This document shows positions 50,811 to 60,318 of a stretch of DNA of 64,000 nt, piece by piece. This stretch comes from Ruminococcus sp. (GTDB lineage Bacteria > Bacillota > Clostridia > Oscillospirales > Ruminococcaceae), in the NCBI GenBank assembly GCA_015066705.1, contig SVNV01000008.1, positions 19,079-83,078 on the forward strand, read 5' to 3'. Below the pieces are notes generated by a model. The model saw nothing but the letters and a program-made list of their open reading frames with translations, had not been told where the DNA came from and made no database searches. The translations under genes were made by a program, and so were the position numbers. How positions within the stretch are numbered: the first letter of the stretch is position 1; every line of letters starts with the position of its first letter.

Positions 50811-51725
50811 TTATAAAACCAAAGTTTCAAGAGTTTTAAGGTTTTCTACATTAAATACTGCCTTATCGGAAAGTGTCTTTTTAACAAGTCCCGCAAGTAC
50901 ATTTTTCGGGCCAAGCTCGATAAATGTATCATAGCCAGCCTCGTCCATTTCAGAAAGTTCAGATGTAAACTTAACAGGTGAAACAATATGGCGTGCAAGA
51001 AGTGACGGCATATCTGAGAAAGCTTCAAGCTTCTTTCCGATTACATTTGAATAAAATTCAACTGTCGGTGTGTTGAAGGTAACTGTCTTTGCGGTTTCAA
51101 TAAACTTTTCAGCGGCGCTTTCCATCATTTTTGAATGGAATGCTGACGCAACATTGAGCTTCATACATCTTGCCTTCATTGATGTGAATGTTTCAATAGC
51201 CTTGTCAACAGCTTCTACCTCGCCTGCGATAACTGTCTGTGCAGGTGAGTTGTAGTTTACTGCAACAACATAGCCTTCTGTTTCTTCACAAACCTTTTCG
51301 ATTTCTTCAGCAGTAAGTTTCAAAACAGCACACATAGCGCCTGCATTCTTTTCGGCAGCCTCCTGCATAGCTTCAGCTCTTGCCTTGATAAGCTTAAAGC
51401 CGTCCTCAACAGAAACAACTCCCGAAGCAACCATTGCTGCATATTCTCCCAGTGAGTGGCCGGCAACACCGTCAAAAGTGATGCCCTTTTCTTTTACTGC
51501 CTCAAAAGCAGAAAGTGAACACGCCATAATTGCAGGCTGTGAATAGATGGTTTTGTTAAGCTCTGTATCAGGTCCGTTAAATACGATTTCGCAAAGGTCA
51601 TAGCCTAAAACCTCAGATGCTTTTCTGAAAATCTCCTTAGCTCCCTCGCAGCTATCATAGAGCTCTTTTGCCATTCCTACATACTGTGAGCCCTGTCCTG
51701 AAAACAAAAATACATTCTTTGACAT
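50811..51725 (-). CDS. fabD: Malonyl-CoA:ACP transacylase
   Basis: 304 aa. Catalytic Ser in GHSLGEYAA (about 88-96), FSGQGSQYVGM at the N-terminus, the catalytic His in ASAFHSKMM, and the end motif ELGPKNVLAGL. Loads malonyl groups on ACP. In most Bacillota fabD sits inside the fab operon; here it heads a divergent operon with dCMP deaminase and aroEK, 350 bp from fabH. AAGGAG precedes the ATG. Confidence 0.96.
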   Translation of the reverse strand: MSKNVFLFSGQGSQYVGMAKELYDSCEGAKEIFRKASEVLGYDLCEIVFNGPDTELNKTIYSQPAIMACSLSAFEAVKEKGITFDGVAGHSLGEYAAMVASGVVSVEDGFKLIKARAEAMQEAAEKNAGAMCAVLKLTAEEIEKVCEETEGYVVAVNYNSPAQTVIAGEVEAVDKAIETFTSMKARCMKLNVASAFHSKMMESAAEKFIETAKTVTFNTPTVEFYSNVIGKKLEAFSDMPSLLARHIVSPVKFTSELSEMDEAGYDTFIELGPKNVLAGLVKKTLSDKAVFNVENLKTLETLVL

Positions 51726-51846
51726 AATTTTATTTCTCCTTAAGATATTATAAAATCAGTATACTACATTTGGAGAAAAAAGTTGTGAATTTTTTGCTAA
51801 ATAAGATTTATGTTTATTATTCCAACAATTTGTTCATAATTTCTTA

Positions 51847-51875
51847 TTGACCTATACTAATATTTGGAGTATAAT
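51847..51875 (+). promoter_or_regulatory. Promoter of the fab-acc operon
   Basis: TTGACC (51847-51852), 17-bp spacer, TATAAT (51870-51875), giving a leader of about 190 bases. GGTCAC-N12-GTGACC (51881-51904) overlaps the start point and could be an operator. No FapR- or FabT-like site recognised. The rest of the 349-bp gap (51726-52074) is AT-rich with nothing else I can support; fabD has a TATACT box on the minus strand near 51760. Confidence 0.75.
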
Positions 51876-52074
51876 AATGTGGTCACATAGCATAAAAAGT
51901 GACCGGAAATTTGTATGTATTGTATAAATTTTTAAGTAATAAACAAAAATTTAAAAACTCAGGCATATTCATATTTAGTTAATAAAAATACTTAATTGCA
52001 CACCACATACTATAAGTATATCACATTTTAATTAAAGTCACAATAGATATTTTTGTTTTACGGAGGAAAATAAA

Positions 52075-53070
52075 ATGACCGGTATAAAGATTCTCGGTAC
52101 AGGGAAATACGTTCCCGAATTGACAGTGACCAATGAAGATTTTACTACTCTTGTCGAAACCAGCGACGAATGGATTTCCACAAGAACAGGAATAAAGACA
52201 CGTCATATGTCAGGCGGTGAGCCTACATGGTATCTTGCGGCGGAGGCTTCAAAAAAGGCTATTGGAAATGCAGGTATCAACGCACAGGACATCGGACTTA
52301 TCATTGTAACAACTATTACAGGCGATTTTTATACACCGTCCTGTGCTTGTATGGTACAGAGGGAGCTTAATGCTATCGGAAGTATGGCGATTGACGTAAA
52401 CTGTGCTTGTTCAGGCTTTGCGTATGGTTTTGATATGGCTAAAAGATATCTCCAGACAGATGACAATCTGAAATATGCTCTTGTGGTTTCTGCTGAAGAG
52501 CTTTCAAAGATTACTGACTTTTCGGACAGAGCAACCTGTGTGCTTTTTGGCGACGGAGCCGCTGCGGTTGTACTTGAAAAGCAGGAGGACACACTTTATA
52601 CAAGCTATCTTGGAGCTGACGGAAGCGGAGCTAAATTCCTTATGGCGAAAAACATAAAGGAGCTCAGTCCTTTTGTAAAGGAAAAGATTGAAATCGAAGA
52701 TGGTATGCCTGAGGGTAACGGAAGTTATATTTATCAGGACGGAAGAGAAGTTTACAAGTTTGCTACAAAAATTCTTCCTCACGCTGTAAGCGAAGCTTGT
52801 AAGAAGATTGATTTTGATGTTTCACAGCTTGATGTAATTGTACCTCATCAGGCAAACGTAAGAATTATTGAAACAGCGGCTAAAAATCTCGGAGTTTCAA
52901 TGGATAAGTTTTATCTCAACCTCGAAAGCTTCGGAAACACTTCAAGTGCTTCAATTCCGCTTGCTTTCTGCGAAGCTGTTGAAAATGGAAAAATCAGGCG
53001 AGGGGACAAGGTTTGCTTTGTAGGCTTTGGCGCAGGTCTTACCTATGCTTGTGCAATATTTGAATATTGA
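52075..53070 (+). CDS. fabH: 3-oxoacyl-ACP synthase III
   Basis: 331 aa. Cys-His-Asn triad: Cys in DVNCACSGFAYG, His in VPHQANVRII, Asn in GNTSSASIPLAF; N-terminus GTGKYVPE typical. Condenses acyl-CoA with malonyl-ACP to start fatty-acid chains. Ribosome site CGGAGG before the ATG. First gene of the fab-acc operon. Confidence 0.97.
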   Translation: MTGIKILGTGKYVPELTVTNEDFTTLVETSDEWISTRTGIKTRHMSGGEPTWYLAAEASKKAIGNAGINAQDIGLIIVTTITGDFYTPSCACMVQRELNAIGSMAIDVNCACSGFAYGFDMAKRYLQTDDNLKYALVVSAEELSKITDFSDRATCVLFGDGAAAVVLEKQEDTLYTSYLGADGSGAKFLMAKNIKELSPFVKEKIEIEDGMPEGNGSYIYQDGREVYKFATKILPHAVSEACKKIDFDVSQLDVIVPHQANVRIIETAAKNLGVSMDKFYLNLESFGNTSSASIPLAFCEAVENGKIRRGDKVCFVGFGAGLTYACAIFEY

Positions 53071-53098
53071 TACACTATATAACGAGGAGTAATAAAAA

Positions 53099-54034
53099 AT
53101 GACTACTACAAAAACTAAAATAACCGACCTTCTGGGAATCAAGTACCCTATTTTGCAGGGAGGTATGGCATGGATTGCTGAAAGCACACTTGCGGCGGCT
53201 GTTTCAAACGCAGGCGGTCTTGGAATTATCGCAGGAGGAAGTGCTCCTATTGATTATCTCCGTGACCAGATTAGAAGATGTAAATCGCTTACAGACAAGC
53301 CTTTTGGTGTAAACATTATGCTTATGAGTCCTAATGCTGAGGACCTTGCACAGCTTGTTATTGATGAAAAGGTTCCTGTTGTAACAACAGGTGCGGGAAA
53401 TCCGGGCAAGTTTATGGCTAAGTGGAAGGAAGCGGGAATCAAGGTTATTCCGGTTGTGCCTTCAGTTGCACTTGCAAAGAGAATGGAAAGAGCCGGAGCT
53501 GACGCTGTTGTTGCTGAGGGTACTGAATCAGGCGGACATATAGGCGAAAACACAACAATGTGTCTTGTTCCGCAGGTTGTAGACGGAGTTTCTATTCCGG
53601 TAATTGCCGCTGGTGGTATTGCTGACGGAAGAGGAATTGCGGCTTCATTTATGCTTGGAGCAGAGGGCGTTCAGCTGGGAACAAGATTCCTTGCTGCTGA
53701 AGAATGTCAGGTTCACCCTACATACAAGGAACTTGTAGTTGAGGCAAAGGACACGGACAGCGTTGTAACAGGAAGATACACAGGACATCCTTGCAGAAAC
53801 GTAAAGACAAAGTTCTCAAAGAAGCTTGCAAGCGGTGAAAAGGACGGCTCACTTACACCTGAACAGTTTGAAGAGCTTACACTCGGCTCACTGAGAAAGG
53901 CAGTTCAGGACGGAAATCTTGAGGAGGGTTCTTTCCTTTGCGGAGCGATTGCAGGACTTGTTACAAAGATTGAGCCTGCTAAGGATATGATTGAGGAAAT
54001 GTTTGACGAAGCTGAAAAGCTTCTCTCTAAATAA
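53099..54034 (+). CDS. fabK: Enoyl-ACP reductase II (FMN)
   Basis: 311 aa TIM-barrel flavoprotein: YPILQGGMAWIAE, GLGIIAGG, FGVNIML, AEGTESGGHIGE (substrate region with conserved His) and VIAAGGIADGRG (FMN phosphate). FabK replaces the triclosan-sensitive FabI; no fabI is seen here. Reduces enoyl-ACP in the last elongation step. Similar to nitronate monooxygenases, but operon context makes FabK clear. Confidence 0.95.
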   Translation: MTTTKTKITDLLGIKYPILQGGMAWIAESTLAAAVSNAGGLGIIAGGSAPIDYLRDQIRRCKSLTDKPFGVNIMLMSPNAEDLAQLVIDEKVPVVTTGAGNPGKFMAKWKEAGIKVIPVVPSVALAKRMERAGADAVVAEGTESGGHIGENTTMCLVPQVVDGVSIPVIAAGGIADGRGIAASFMLGAEGVQLGTRFLAAEECQVHPTYKELVVEAKDTDSVVTGRYTGHPCRNVKTKFSKKLASGEKDGSLTPEQFEELTLGSLRKAVQDGNLEEGSFLCGAIAGLVTKIEPAKDMIEEMFDEAEKLLSK

Positions 54035-54063
54035 AACAGTTTTTAAATTAAGGAGAAAAAATT

Positions 54064-54798
54064 ATGGCAACAGCTCTTATTACAGGTTCTTCAAGAGGAA
54101 TTGGTGCAGCGATTGCACTTCGTCTTGCACAGGACGGCTATGATATTGCTCTCAACGACATCAGCGAGGCAATGTTTGAAGACAACGACATTATGGAAAA
54201 AATCACTGCTTGTGGAGTCAAATGCGAAAAGTTTATTGCTGACGTTTCAAAGTATGACCACTGCGAGGAAATGGTTAAGGCAGTAAAGGACACATTCGGC
54301 TCACTTGACGTGCTTGTAAACAACGCAGGTATTACACGTGACGGACTTATGGCAAGAATGAGCGAAGAAATCTACGACCTTGTTATCGCTGTAAACCAGA
54401 AGAGCGTGTTTAATATGACAAAGCTTGCAGGTACAATTATGATGAAGCAGAGAAGTGGAAGAATTATCAACCTTTCATCTGTTGCAGGTCTTTACGGAAA
54501 TGCAGGACAGCTTAACTATTCAGCATCAAAGGCTGCTATCATCGGTATGACAAAGACAACTGCCAAGGAGCTTGGTTCAAGAGGCATTACTTGTAACGCT
54601 GTTGCACCCGGATTTATCCAGACACCTATGACTGATAAGCTTAACGAAGACCAGAAGAAGGCAATTTTAAATATGATTGCTATGAAGAGATACGGTCAGG
54701 TTGAGGAAATCGCAGGCGTTGTTTCATTCCTTGCTTCTAAGGACGCAAGCTATGTTACAGGTCAGGTTATTGAAATCAGCGGCGGACTTTCAATGTAA
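54064..54798 (+). CDS. fabG: 3-oxoacyl-ACP reductase
   Basis: 244 aa SDR: cofactor motif TGSSRGIGAA, NNAG, catalytic Ser in NLSSVAGLYG, and YSASKAA with Tyr/Lys. Reduces ketoacyl-ACP with NADPH. Good AAGGAG site; 30 bp after fabK. Confidence 0.97.
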   Translation: MATALITGSSRGIGAAIALRLAQDGYDIALNDISEAMFEDNDIMEKITACGVKCEKFIADVSKYDHCEEMVKAVKDTFGSLDVLVNNAGITRDGLMARMSEEIYDLVIAVNQKSVFNMTKLAGTIMMKQRSGRIINLSSVAGLYGNAGQLNYSASKAAIIGMTKTTAKELGSRGITCNAVAPGFIQTPMTDKLNEDQKKAILNMIAMKRYGQVEEIAGVVSFLASKDASYVTGQVIEISGGLSM

Positions 54799-54850
54799 TT
54801 TTTTGCTGATATTTTAAAACCGAATACTTATTTTAAGGAGAAAAAGAAAA

Positions 54851-56089
54851 ATGAAGAGAGTAGTAATTACAGGTATGGGTACAGTAAACCCACTTGGTAA
54901 TAATGTTTCAGAATTCTGGGATAATATCAAGGCGAACAAGCTTGGTTTTTCTTATATTGACCAGTTTGATGTGAGCGATTTTGATGTTAAAATCGTTGGT
55001 GCTGTAAAGGATTTTGACCCGTCAGAGGTTATTGATAAAAAAGAAGCAAGAAGAATGGACAGATTTACTCAGTTTGCGGTTTACGCTGCTGACGAGGCAC
55101 TTAAAGACAGCGGTACTGATTTCAAGGACCTTGACCCATTCAGAGTGGGTGTTATCGTAGGTGCAGGTATCGGTGGACTTTCTCAGATGGAAGCAGAGCA
55201 TACAAAGTTTTTAGAAAAGGGTGCTGACAGAATCTCGGTATTCTTTATTCCTATGATGATTGCTAATATGGCAGGCGGTCTTATCTCAATGAGAACAGGC
55301 TTCAAGGGTGCAAACTACCCTGTTGTTACTGCTTGTGCTTCAGGCTCACACGCTATCGGTGAGGCTTTCAGAAAGATTAAGGACGGCTATCTTGACGCTT
55401 GTGTAGCAGGCGGAGCTGAGGCTGTTATTACAAAGTTTACTCTTGGTGGTTTTAATAATATGAAGGCACTTTCAAAGTCAGATGACCTTGAAAAATGCTC
55501 AACACCTTTTGACGCTAACAGACAGGGCTTTGTTCTTGGCGAAGGCTCAGGTATCCTCATTCTTGAAGAGCTTGAACACGCTAAGGCAAGAGGTGCTAAG
55601 ATTTACGCTGAAATCGTAGGTTACGGTGCGACAGGCGACGCATTCCATATGACAAGTCCTGACCCTGAGGGTGAGGCTTCATCAATGGCTATCAAGCTTG
55701 CTATGGAAGAGGCTGGCGTTACAGGCGACCAGATTGATTACATCAACGCTCACGGTACTTCAACAGGACTTAACGACAAGTATGAAACTACTGCTATCAA
55801 AAAGGCTCTTGGTGAAGAGGCTGCACACAAGACAGCCGTAAACTCAACAAAGTCAATGATTGGTCATCTTCTTGGTGCTGCTGGAGCTGTTGAAGCGATT
55901 GTTACAGCACTTTCCTGTAAGGAGGACTTCATTCACAGAACAATGGGTTATGAAACTCCTGACGAAAACTGTGACCTTGACTATGTAACAGAAGGAAACA
56001 GAAACACAAAGGTTGATGTTGCACTTTCAAATTCACTTGGATTTGGTGGACACAACGCAACACTTTGCATCAAAAAATACGCTGAATAA
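54851..56089 (+). CDS. fabF: 3-oxoacyl-ACP synthase II
   Basis: 412 aa. Cys in VTACASGSHAIGE, His in NAHGTSTGLND, Lys/His in KSMIGHLLGAAGAVE, end motif NSLGFGGHN. Elongating condensing enzyme. AAGGAG precedes the ATG. Confidence 0.97.
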   Translation: MKRVVITGMGTVNPLGNNVSEFWDNIKANKLGFSYIDQFDVSDFDVKIVGAVKDFDPSEVIDKKEARRMDRFTQFAVYAADEALKDSGTDFKDLDPFRVGVIVGAGIGGLSQMEAEHTKFLEKGADRISVFFIPMMIANMAGGLISMRTGFKGANYPVVTACASGSHAIGEAFRKIKDGYLDACVAGGAEAVITKFTLGGFNNMKALSKSDDLEKCSTPFDANRQGFVLGEGSGILILEELEHAKARGAKIYAEIVGYGATGDAFHMTSPDPEGEASSMAIKLAMEEAGVTGDQIDYINAHGTSTGLNDKYETTAIKKALGEEAAHKTAVNSTKSMIGHLLGAAGAVEAIVTALSCKEDFIHRTMGYETPDENCDLDYVTEGNRNTKVDVALSNSLGFGGHNATLCIKKYAE

Positions 56090-56102
56090 GGAGAAAATCG
56101 CT

Positions 56103-56552
56103 ATGAATGAGATTTTTGGAATGATAAATACTGAAACTATTGAAAAAATTGCTGATATTATAAATGATAAGGAGCTTTCTGAAATTACAATAGTTGACGG
56201 CGGAAAGACAATTACCGTAAAAGGTAAAAAATGCCCACCACCTATGCCGATGCCTATGGCTATGCCTGCACCTGTTGCAAGCGAAGCTCCAAAGGCAGAC
56301 GCACCAAAGGCTGTAAGTGGTAACGTTGTAAAAAGTCCTATCGTAGGTACTTTCTATTCAGCACCAGCACCTGACAAGGCACCTTTTGTAACAGTAGGAC
56401 AGCAGGTAAACAAGGGCGATGTACTTTTCATTATTGAATCAATGAAGGTTATGAGCGAGGTTCAGAGTGAATTTTCAGGCGTTGTCAAGGAAATCCTTGT
56501 AAGCAATGCTGACACACTTGAATTTGACCAGCCGGTTATGGTTATTGGATAA
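56103..56552 (+). CDS. accB: Biotin carboxyl carrier protein of acetyl-CoA carboxylase
   Basis: 149 aa: N-terminal helical domain, Pro/Ala/Met-rich linker (PMPMPMAMPAPVASEAP, about 43-75), and the C-terminal biotinyl domain with ESMKVMSE (Lys modified). Start at MNEIFGM, 6-8 bases after AAGGAG. Its terminal codons Ile-Gly-stop are the left arm of a perfect inverted repeat (56544-56574). Confidence 0.95.
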   Translation: MNEIFGMINTETIEKIADIINDKELSEITIVDGGKTITVKGKKCPPPMPMPMAMPAPVASEAPKADAPKAVSGNVVKSPIVGTFYSAPAPDKAPFVTVGQQVNKGDVLFIIESMKVMSEVQSEFSGVVKEILVSNADTLEFDQPVMVIG

Positions 56553-56574
56553 ATTTCGGAGAAATTTATCCAAT
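56544..56574 (+). repeat. Inverted repeat formed by the accB 3' end
   Basis: ATTGGATAAATTTC (56544-56557, includes the accB stop) is mirrored perfectly at 56561-56574 around GGA. No T tail. Likely an inverted duplication of the gene end. Confidence 0.8.
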
Positions 56575-56735
56575 AAAATTGACAATTGACAGTTGACAAT
56601 TATCAATTGATATTTGCATACTATACGTTTTGCTCATTTAAAAACAGATAATAAATATTATTAGTTTTAAAAATCATCGGCGATAGCCGATACCTCAATT
56701 GTCAATTGTCCATTGTCAATTGTCAATTGATTAGG
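56575..56735. repeat. MITE-like element between accB and fabZ
   Basis: Inverted ends of ACAATTGAC-type tandem repeats (56575-56610 and, complementary, 56694-56733) enclose about 80 bp of AT-rich DNA with GGCATAGCC-like stem CGGCGATAGCCGA. It sits inside the fab-acc operon; the right end touches the fabZ ribosome site AGGAGG (56733-56738). Confidence 0.75.
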
Positions 56736-56744
56736 AGGAAGATT

Positions 56745-57176
56745 ATGGCAGTTATTATGAATAAAGAGCAGATTATGGAGGTTATTCCACACAGAGACCC
56801 TTTTCTGCTTATTGATGAAATTAACGAGCTTGAAGTAGGCAAGAGAGTTGTTGCCACAAAATACATAAAGGAAGAGGATTTCTGGTTTAAGGGACATTTT
56901 CCTGAATACCCTGTAACACCCGGCGTCCTTATGGTTGAAATGTGCGCTCAGGCAGGCGCCGTTGCACTTCTTTCACTTCCTGAAAACAAGGGTAAAATCG
57001 GATTTTTCGGTGGAATCAACAACTGTAAATTCCGTACTCAGGTAGTGCCCGGTGACAAGCTTGACATTGAAGTGGAAATTATCAAGGTAAAAGGACCTAT
57101 CGGTGTAGGTCAGGCAGTTGCGACAGTTAACGGCAAAAAGGCTGTTTCAGCTGAAATTACTTTTGCTATAAAGTAA
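56745..57176 (+). CDS. fabZ: 3-hydroxyacyl-ACP dehydratase
   Basis: 143 aa hotdog enzyme: IPHRDPFLLIDEI (catalytic His), FPEYPVTPGVLMVEMCAQAG (catalytic Glu), and FRTQVVPGDKL. Dehydrates hydroxyacyl-ACP. Start at MAVIMNKEQ, 6 bases after AGGAGG; the upstream frame is repeat sequence. Confidence 0.96.
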   Translation: MAVIMNKEQIMEVIPHRDPFLLIDEINELEVGKRVVATKYIKEEDFWFKGHFPEYPVTPGVLMVEMCAQAGAVALLSLPENKGKIGFFGGINNCKFRTQVVPGDKLDIEVEIIKVKGPIGVGQAVATVNGKKAVSAEITFAIK

Positions 57177-57201
57177 AAACTTTTTAAAAGGATTACAGAT
57201 T

Positions 57202-58548
57202 ATGTTTAATAAAGTACTTATTGCCAACCGTGGCGAGATTGCTGTAAGAGTTATCAGAGCCTGCAGAGAGCTTGGAATTCACACTGTTGCGGTTTATTCA
57301 ACTGCTGATAAAAACGCACTTCACGCTAAAATTGCCGATGAAGCGGTTTGTATAGGCCCTGCATCAAGCAAGGACAGCTATCTTAATATGAAAGCTATTA
57401 TTGCAGCCTGTGAGGTTACAGGAGCAGACGCTGTACACCCGGGATTCGGATTCTTGTCTGAAAACCCTACCTTTGCAAGAATGTGTACAAAGTGCGGAAT
57501 AAAGTTTATAGGTCCACGCCCTGAAAGTATTGAAATGCTGGGGGATAAGGCACAGGCCAAGGAAACTATGAAGGCTGCAGGAGTGCCTGTTATTGAGGGC
57601 TCTGACGGTGCTGTGAATAATATTGACTATGCTTTTGACCTTGCAGGAAAAATCGGCTATCCTGTTATGGTTAAGGCAAGCGCAGGTGGTGGCGGACGTG
57701 GAATCCGCATCGTTATGAGTGAAGATGAGCTTGAGGCTCAGGTTACTGCCGCAAAGCAGGAGGCACTTGCCTGCTTCGGTAACGACGAAATCTACATCGA
57801 AAAGTTTATCGAAAACCCAAAGCATATTGAAATTCAGATTCTTGCGGACGAGCACGGAAATGTTATTCACCTTGGTGAACGTGACTGCTCTATGCAGAGA
57901 AGAAATCAGAAGGTGCTTGAAGAAACACCTTCTCCGATTATGACTGAAGAGCTTCGTGAAAAAATGGGTAAGTCGGCTGTGGCTGCGGCTAAGGCATGCG
58001 GTTATGTAAATGCAGGTACAATCGAGTTTCTGGTTGATAAAAATGGTAATTACTATTTTATGGAAATGAACACCCGTATTCAGGTTGAACACCCGATTAC
58101 TGAGGCTGTTACGGGAGTTGACCTTGTAAAACAGCAGCTTCTTATTGCACAGGGTGAAAAGCTCAGCTATAAGCAGGAGGATATTACCCTGAGAGGTCAC
58201 GCAATCGAATGCAGAATCAATGCGGAAAATCCTAAGCTTAATTTCAGACCGTCACCGGGGGTTATCAGAAGCCTTCATATTCCCGGAGGAATGGGAATAA
58301 GAGTTGACAGCGCTGTTTATCAGGGCTATGAAATCACACCGTATTATGATTCTATGATTGGAAAGCTTATTGTATATGCCAACAACAGAGAAGAAGCTAT
58401 CGCTAAAATGAAATGGGCACTGAGCGAATTCATAGTTGACGGAGTTTCTACAAATATTGATTTCCAGCTTGGACTTATCAGATGTGAAGGCTTTGAAAAG
58501 GGCGACTATGATAACGGCTATCTGGGAAGAAACGAGATTAAATACTGA
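57202..58548 (+). CDS. accC: Biotin carboxylase subunit of acetyl-CoA carboxylase
   Basis: 448 aa ATP-grasp enzyme: VLIANRGEIAVRVIRACREL, the Gly loop KASAGGGGRGIR, ERDCSMQRRNQKVLEE, MNTRIQVEHP, and the carboxylation Arg region RGHAIECRINAE. Carboxylates biotin on AccB with ATP and bicarbonate. Confidence 0.97.
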   Translation: MFNKVLIANRGEIAVRVIRACRELGIHTVAVYSTADKNALHAKIADEAVCIGPASSKDSYLNMKAIIAACEVTGADAVHPGFGFLSENPTFARMCTKCGIKFIGPRPESIEMLGDKAQAKETMKAAGVPVIEGSDGAVNNIDYAFDLAGKIGYPVMVKASAGGGGRGIRIVMSEDELEAQVTAAKQEALACFGNDEIYIEKFIENPKHIEIQILADEHGNVIHLGERDCSMQRRNQKVLEETPSPIMTEELREKMGKSAVAAAKACGYVNAGTIEFLVDKNGNYYFMEMNTRIQVEHPITEAVTGVDLVKQQLLIAQGEKLSYKQEDITLRGHAIECRINAENPKLNFRPSPGVIRSLHIPGGMGIRVDSAVYQGYEITPYYDSMIGKLIVYANNREEAIAKMKWALSEFIVDGVSTNIDFQLGLIRCEGFEKGDYDNGYLGRNEIKY

Positions 58549-58564
58549 GTAAGGAGGATTACTT

Positions 58565-59422
58565 GTGCTTGAGGATTTGTTTTCAATAGTAAAAACAAGA
58601 TTTAACGGCGAACAGCCAAGCGAAGAAAAAAAGAAAAACAATATCCCTAAAGACCTTATGTTTAAGTGTCCGAGATGCTCAAATGTGGTGTTTAAAGAGG
58701 ATTTTGATAAGAATGCAAAGGTCTGTCCTAACTGTAACTACCATTCGAGAATTTCAAGCAGAGAAAGACTCGAAAGCTCAGTGGATAAGGGTAGCTTTGT
58801 AGAATTTGATAAGAATATGATTAGCAAAAACCCTATCGGTTTTGATGGCTATGACGAAAAGCAGAAGGACCTGAGAAAAAAGACCGGTCTCAATGATGCT
58901 GTTATTACAGGCGTGGCTACTGTTCACGGCGAGAAAATCGTTGTGGGAGTTATGGATTCAAACTATATGATGGGTTCAATGGGTAGCGTTGTCGGCGAAA
59001 AGATTACGAGAGCTTTTGAGTATGCTACCGAAAACAAGCTTCCTGTTGTTATGTTTACCTGCTCAGGCGGTGCGAGAATGCAGGAGGGAATCGTTTCACT
59101 TATGCAGATGGCAAAAACCTGTGCTGCTGCTGAAAGACACAGCGAGGCGGGATTGCTTTATATATCAGTTATGACTGACCCGACAACAGGTGGCGTAACT
59201 GCGTCATTTGCGTCGGTTGCTGATATTGTAATTGCAGAGCCTAAGGTTCTTATCGGATTTGCCGGCAGACGTGTTATTGAGGGAACAATAAGACAAAGAC
59301 TTCCTGAAAACTTCCAGTCGGCTGAGTTTCTTATGGAGCACGGCTTTGTGGATATGATTGTTGAAAGAAGAAAAATGAGAAGAACTCTTGCACATCTTGT
59401 AAGACTTCATAAGAAAAAGTAG
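58565..59422 (+). CDS. accD: Acetyl-CoA carboxylase carboxyltransferase beta subunit
   Basis: 285 aa. N-terminal zinc ribbon CPRCSNVVFKEDF ... CPNCNYH, crotonase-fold core with SGGARMQEG and TTGGVTASFAS. GTG start with AAGGAGG 7 bases upstream. Transfers CO2 from biotin to acetyl-CoA together with AccA. Confidence 0.96.
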   Translation: MLEDLFSIVKTRFNGEQPSEEKKKNNIPKDLMFKCPRCSNVVFKEDFDKNAKVCPNCNYHSRISSRERLESSVDKGSFVEFDKNMISKNPIGFDGYDEKQKDLRKKTGLNDAVITGVATVHGEKIVVGVMDSNYMMGSMGSVVGEKITRAFEYATENKLPVVMFTCSGGARMQEGIVSLMQMAKTCAAAERHSEAGLLYISVMTDPTTGGVTASFASVADIVIAEPKVLIGFAGRRVIEGTIRQRLPENFQSAEFLMEHGFVDMIVERRKMRRTLAHLVRLHKKK

Positions 59423-59436
59423 GTGTTAAGGGGAAT

Positions 59437-60243
59437 ATGAATAAATTAACAGCTTGCGAACGTCTTGATATCATAAGACATAAAAACAGACCTACCGTCA
59501 GAGATTATATCCCTGTGATTTTTGACGATTTCTATGAAATGCACGGGGACAGACTCTACGGTGATGACGGTGCGGTTATAGGTGGAGTAGGCTATTTCAA
59601 GGGAAAGCCTGTTACTGTTCTTTGTACCGTCAAGGGAAGAAATCTTGATGAAAACAAGGCTTCCAACTTCGGAATGCCACACCCTGAAGGCTACAGAAAG
59701 GCTTTAAGGCTTGCAAAACAGGCTGAGAAATTCAACAGACCTGTTATCTGTCTTGTTGATACTTCCGGAGCTTTTTGCGGAATTGAGGCTGAGGAAAGAG
59801 GTCAGGGAGAGGCTATTGCCAAAAACCTGATGGAGTTTATGGCACTGAAAACTCCGGTAATTACCGTTATTCTGGGCGAAGGCGGAAGCGGTGGCGCACT
59901 TGCACTTGCAGTGTGCGACGAGCTTGCTATGCTTGAAAACTCGCTTTATTCGGTAATTTCGCCGAGAGGCTGTGCGTCAATTCTCTGGAAGGACGCCGCA
60001 AGAGAGCGTGAAGCCTGCGAGGTACTGAAAATTACTGCCGAGGACTTGACAAAGTTCGGGGTTTGCGATTATACTATTGAAGAAGCAGAGGGCGGTGCTC
60101 ATAACGATATGCTGACTACTGCTGACAACATAAGTGAATATCTTGAAGGTGCTCTTGAAAGAAATTTAAAAAAAGGACTTGACGAATTGCTAAATGAACG
60201 TTATACTAAGTTTAGGAAAATCGGAGAGTTTGAAGAATTCTGA
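59437..60243 (+). CDS. accA: Acetyl-CoA carboxylase carboxyltransferase alpha subunit
   Basis: 268 aa: RPTVRDYIPVIFDDFYEMHGD, FGMPHPEGYRKALRL, DTSGAFCGIEAEERGQGEAI and GEGGSGGALALAV are AccA blocks. Slightly short compared with about 315 aa in E. coli, mostly at the N-terminus. Partner of AccD. Confidence 0.96.
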   Translation: MNKLTACERLDIIRHKNRPTVRDYIPVIFDDFYEMHGDRLYGDDGAVIGGVGYFKGKPVTVLCTVKGRNLDENKASNFGMPHPEGYRKALRLAKQAEKFNRPVICLVDTSGAFCGIEAEERGQGEAIAKNLMEFMALKTPVITVILGEGGSGGALALAVCDELAMLENSLYSVISPRGCASILWKDAAREREACEVLKITAEDLTKFGVCDYTIEEAEGGAHNDMLTTADNISEYLEGALERNLKKGLDELLNERYTKFRKIGEFEEF

Positions 60244-60318
60244 TTTTTGAAATTAAACGCAGACAGATTTTTACTGACTGTGCGTTAATAAATATTACCA
60301 CTAAAGGAGGGTTTTTTA

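Noticed and set aside
56575..56735. CRISPR array
   Set aside because: The ACAATTGAC repeats are short, abut without unique spacers and are inverted at the two ends; no cas genes nearby.
57364..58200. Long minus-strand open frame of 278 codons
   Set aside because: Antisense to accC, which has all biotin-carboxylase motifs; the reverse frame has no ribosome site and no recognisable protein pattern.
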